DNA of 64,000 bases, from positions 1 through 64,000 of the forward strand of contig JANQRG010000018.1 of NCBI GenBank assembly GCA_028284665.1. The letters are read 5' to 3'. The notes under the pieces are model-generated. The model was not told the DNA's origin. It searched no databases and worked only from the letters and a program-made list of their open reading frames with translations. Origin of the DNA: Croceivirga sp. (lineage in GTDB: Bacteria; Bacteroidota; Bacteroidia; Flavobacteriales; Flavobacteriaceae). Positions 61,491 to 64,000 of the stretch are shown piece by piece (position 1 is the stretch's first letter; every line of letters begins with the position of its first letter). A program made the position numbers and the translations under genes.

Positions 61491-62657
61491 ATGAAAAATC
61501 CCTTTACCATCTTTTTTCTATTTTTTTGCATTGCCTCATTCTCCCAAGAGAAAATCAAACACCGTTATAATTTTCGTTCAAAAATCCTATACCCACTTTC
61601 AAACACGTACCAAACTAAAGAGGAAAGAAAAAAGGCCAGAAAAGCAACTATTCATGAACATCGCAGGCTAAAAAAGGCCACTAGGATTTTAAAGAAGAAT
61701 GATTCCGGAACAGTAGCCTACAACAAAGCGGTAAAAATGCTAGAGATATCCAACAGCAAACCAGTCGTTATCATGCGGGATTCCCTGATACCATATCAAA
61801 AGTTGGACACCACTTCACAAAAAAAAATTAAATCGAAATTAAATCTGGTAAAGAACAATATTTCTGAACACGTGGAATTGATATCCTTGGACAAGACCAA
61901 GATTACGATACATAAAGAGCAGGCCACCAACGAGAAAATCTATGAATCCATTGCGATGGAAGTTCCACGGCCAGCCAAATTTGGGGACTTCAACTATGCG
62001 AAATACAAAGGTGATGTGCTCTTTGAGAAGAACAAGCTTTTTATCAATCCTTGGAACTTCACCAACAGAAGTTATACGGACACAAAGAAAGAATTGTACT
62101 ATCCCATGAAGGATGGACAATCCATTAAGTTGAACTTCAGGGAACTGACGTTAACCACACTAACTTTACCACTAAAATATAGATTCGGGAAAGACCCGAT
62201 AATGGTCCCAAAGCTGGATGATAATAACAATCCCATTCTGGATGAGCAGATGATGCCGCAAATGGAGAAACGGGAGATACCAGAAACCTTTACTACCAGT
62301 ATAAATGTTTCGGTCTATTTCGGGGTGTCCTTTGGAAGAACCAATTTTCTGCACAGGAACAAAGTGGGCAACAGGACGGTGACGCACAAGCACACCGTCG
62401 GAGTACTTGTGGGGACGACCGCTGAAACATTAACAACGGTAAATACCGACGGTTCGGATGAGGCTCCGAAAAAGGATGAATCTCTGACAATAGGGCTTTT
62501 TTCCCCAGGATTCGGTTACGTATACAGTAGGAATAAATTTTCAGTCGGAGGGTTCATAGGGTTAGATATTGGCATCGGATCAATTTCTAATACATGGAAC
62601 TATGATAACAATGCATGGCTCGGTGTTGGCATTGGTTATGAAATATTCAAACTTTGA
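61491..62657 (+). CDS. Exported protein, probably outer-membrane associated
   Basis: A 388-aa protein with a signal peptide (KNPFTIFFLFFCIASFSQ). A basic helical N-terminal third is followed by a beta-rich part. Its last ~100 residues alternate aromatic and glycine (VYFGVSFGRTNFL, LTIGLFSPGFGYVYSR, FIGLDIGIGSISN) like beta-barrel strands, and it ends YEIFKL. No family recognised. It stops 3 bp before the nuclease-like gene, so the two are probably one transcript. Confidence 0.6.
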   Translation: MKNPFTIFFLFFCIASFSQEKIKHRYNFRSKILYPLSNTYQTKEERKKARKATIHEHRRLKKATRILKKNDSGTVAYNKAVKMLEISNSKPVVIMRDSLIPYQKLDTTSQKKIKSKLNLVKNNISEHVELISLDKTKITIHKEQATNEKIYESIAMEVPRPAKFGDFNYAKYKGDVLFEKNKLFINPWNFTNRSYTDTKKELYYPMKDGQSIKLNFRELTLTTLTLPLKYRFGKDPIMVPKLDDNNNPILDEQMMPQMEKREIPETFTTSINVSVYFGVSFGRTNFLHRNKVGNRTVTHKHTVGVLVGTTAETLTTVNTDGSDEAPKKDESLTIGLFSPGFGYVYSRNKFSVGGFIGLDIGIGSISNTWNYDNNAWLGVGIGYEIFKL

Positions 62658-62660
62658 CCT

Positions 62661-63296
62661 ATGGCAAACAACGATAAATACCTATCAGAAGAGGATGCCT
62701 CGTTGCTAATAGTGGCCGAACCAGAAGGCGACTACAAAAAAGTTGGCACACAAAAGATAAATGACAGACTTACCAAAAATGAGCTGAACTTTAAGTATCA
62801 GTTGATTAAAGGTAGAATTGCTGAAAACATTATACAAGAGTTGTTCCTTAGCGAAGGGTATCAAGTATATAAATTTGGAATTGAAAACAATTATCCCTTC
62901 TTATTGCAGCAAATCAAAGGTAATGAGACAAAGCAATCCATTTCCCTTCGTATAGCACCGGACTTAGTAATTCTGGACCCTACCAACAATGATATTTTTT
63001 ATGTTGAGGTTAAATTTTGTTCATCCTCAAAGTATAAACTGAACCGCAAAATAGACCTTGAAAACTATATGCACTGTTATCCCAATACGTTCTTTTTCGT
63101 TGTTGGATGTGAATCCATTTATCAGATACATATTGAGGAGTTCTTAAAGGCCAAGGAAATTGACCTGACCGAAGATTCCAATATTGAACTTTATGAAATT
63201 TCCAAAACAACCTTATTTAGTTTAAGGCCAAAGGTAATTGAGCAATTCAAAACGATAGCCAAGAATATTTTGCAGGGTGTGCCCAAGAAAATTTAG
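62661..63296 (+). CDS. PD-(D/E)XK nuclease-like protein
   Basis: A 211-aa soluble protein with the sequence pattern of a PD-(D/E)XK fold: an N-terminal helix acid (KGRIAENIIQELFLSEGYQV), the aspartate of LRIAPDLVILDPTN and the ExK of IFYVEVKFCSSSKY. This is the pattern of restriction-type and defence nucleases, Holliday-junction resolvases and inactive relatives. No known target or helper domain is fused. It lies between an exported protein and two small ORFs. Confidence 0.7.
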   Translation: MANNDKYLSEEDASLLIVAEPEGDYKKVGTQKINDRLTKNELNFKYQLIKGRIAENIIQELFLSEGYQVYKFGIENNYPFLLQQIKGNETKQSISLRIAPDLVILDPTNNDIFYVEVKFCSSSKYKLNRKIDLENYMHCYPNTFFFVVGCESIYQIHIEEFLKAKEIDLTEDSNIELYEISKTTLFSLRPKVIEQFKTIAKNILQGVPKKI

Positions 63297-63310
63297 GATC
63301 ACATTATGTA

Positions 63311-63550
63311 ATGACCTTAATTTGGCATAATCATTCTTTTAGGACTATGTGCAAACGGTTAACTGGTTCAAACGACTTATCCGAAATGATTAAAGAGGCC
63401 TACGGCTCACCAGAACAGTTGGCCGAAGTTCTTAATCTGGGTATGGAAATGCTATTCTACATAGAAGAAAACACCTTTGAGAGAAGGGATGTGCAGCATG
63501 TTGCATCTGCCATGAGAATTATATGCGAAGTTCTAAGGCAAGGTGACTGA
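63311..63550 (+). CDS. Small helical protein downstream of the nuclease-like gene
   Basis: A 79-aa acidic helical protein (LSEMIKEAYGSPEQLAEVLN) with no known family. It starts 14 bp after the nuclease-like stop and likely shares its transcript, so it could be an inhibitor, antitoxin or activator of that protein. Confidence 0.55.
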   Translation: MTLIWHNHSFRTMCKRLTGSNDLSEMIKEAYGSPEQLAEVLNLGMEMLFYIEENTFERRDVQHVASAMRIICEVLRQGD

Positions 63551-63565
63551 ACTTCCTAAGAAACA

Positions 63566-63670
63566 ATGAAAGCTAAATATTATAAGTTGGCCTTATCTAT
63601 CGTTTGTGAAATACAGCAAATTGCAATTAATTTAGTTGAGTTATTCGGTCGAAATCCAGTCGTTTTTTAG
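63566..63670 (+). CDS. Possible 34-aa protein
   Basis: A short ATG frame (MKAKYYKLALSIVCEIQQIA to NPVVF) begins 15 bp after the previous stop. It is hydrophobic and amphipathic. With no homology visible it may be chance, but its position in the gene string merits listing. Confidence 0.3.
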   Translation: MKAKYYKLALSIVCEIQQIAINLVELFGRNPVVF

Positions 63671-63736
63671 AATTTTATTTTCAAGTTAGTTAAAAAGCAG
63701 TAATGAATTTTGGCCCTTCTTTGGTAGAAGTAATTA

Positions 63737-64000
63737 TTAGTAAACTTCTATAATTTTAAATGTTTTGTCTACATCATGAAGAATATTTCTTTCAATTTTA
63801 ACTTCATCGACATTTATTCTTTTAAAATAAAATATAACACCAATATTGATGTTGGATAGCATTAGATATCTTATCATTTGACTCCTAACCGAATCAATAT
63901 CCTTTTCGATTCTTCTTGATTTAAATTCTATTATTGCATGTTCATTGTTTTCCTGGTTAAGGATAAAATCAGGTCTTAACTCCTGTCCACTGGCAACGAT
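63737..64000 (-). CDS. C-terminal part of a PD-(D/E)XK-like protein (runs off the window)
   Basis: The final 87 residues of an open frame that enters from beyond 64000 and ends at TAA 63739-63737. ELRPDFILNQENNEHAII followed by EFKSRRIEKDIDSVRSQM gives the P-D-(~14)-E-x-K pattern of a PD-(D/E)XK nuclease, followed by a beta-rich end (NIGVIFYFKRINVDEVKIER). Such C-terminal nuclease domains occur in defence proteins and in restriction-like ATPases. The rest of the gene is needed for a proper name. Confidence 0.6.
   Translation of the reverse strand: MVASGQELRPDFILNQENNEHAIIEFKSRRIEKDIDSVRSQMIRYLMLSNINIGVIFYFKRINVDEVKIERNILHDVDKTFKIIEVY

Larger units (their letters stand above)
57961..64000. 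mobile_element. Large serine recombinase element inserted in a receptor gene (right end not seen)
   Basis: From the break in the TonB receptor frame (between about 57961 and 57972) to the window end, genes are accessory: a large serine recombinase at the junction, small overlapping genes, an exported protein and nuclease-like proteins. The recombinase begins about 30-40 bp from the junction, a normal place for an integrase beside its attachment site. No second junction is visible in the window, so the total length is unknown. Confidence 0.75.

Overview
The window comes from a bacterium of the Bacteroidota, most likely a marine member of the Flavobacteriaceae. Several things point there: acpP-fabF-rnc followed by an IPExxxVDY-family gene and pyk; a complete Bat (aerotolerance) operon; SulP transporters paired with carbonic anhydrase; exported proteins with Bacteroidota-style lipoprotein and Tat signals; a TonB-dependent receptor; and promoters of the TTG-N19/20-TAnnTTTG type. 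No rRNA, tRNA or CRISPR array was recognised.

Layout. 0-6.4 kb is housekeeping: RNase HI, purN, acpP, fabF, rnc, pyk. A 16-bp terminator hairpin separates acpP from fabF, and a second perfect terminator-like hairpin lies inside the first codons of rnc. 6.5-10.4 kb holds an AraC regulator, an AhpD-like protein, a small cupredoxin, a TetR regulator and two small membrane proteins. 10.5-19.5 kb holds a Tat-exported Gfo/Idh/MocA oxidoreductase, dinB, a run of overlapping small genes (NAD(P)-binding, CYTH, YCII lipoprotein, YhhN), an AEC transporter, a Tat-exported PLP aminotransferase and pheS. 19.6-23.8 kb is a SulP / beta-carbonic anhydrase / SulP cluster that looks like a bicarbonate-handling unit. 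24.2-33.3 kb is the Bat operon, on the minus strand from MoxR through DUF58, a BatD-like fusion, BatA, BatB, BatC and BatD to BatE.

33.4-49.3 kb is mixed metabolism: aldo/keto reductase, SDR, an AlbA_2 (Schlafen-type) protein, amylosucrase with fructokinase (sucrose use), a phosphoesterase, an OmpA protein, an ALDH7-type dehydrogenase with 3-hydroxyanthranilate dioxygenase, CvpA, and the convergent glycerol-3-phosphate pair glpD/gpsA. 49.3-55.7 kb holds a lipoprotein, an AraC regulator divergent from a phytanoyl-CoA-type dioxygenase, a third SulP, a duplicated lipocalin-like secreted protein and a cytochrome c lipoprotein.

From about 57.96 kb to the window end the sequence is accessory. A large serine recombinase gene starts about 30-40 bp from the point where a TonB-dependent receptor frame breaks off, so a mobile element appears to have inserted into that receptor gene. 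Its cargo is a set of small overlapping genes behind a palindromic operator-like array, a membrane protein, an exported protein, a PD-(D/E)XK nuclease-like protein with two small partners, and the C-terminal end of a second PD-(D/E)XK-like protein running off the window. This stretch is the best candidate for an undescribed system, possibly anti-phage defence, but its function cannot be settled from this window and its far end is not visible.
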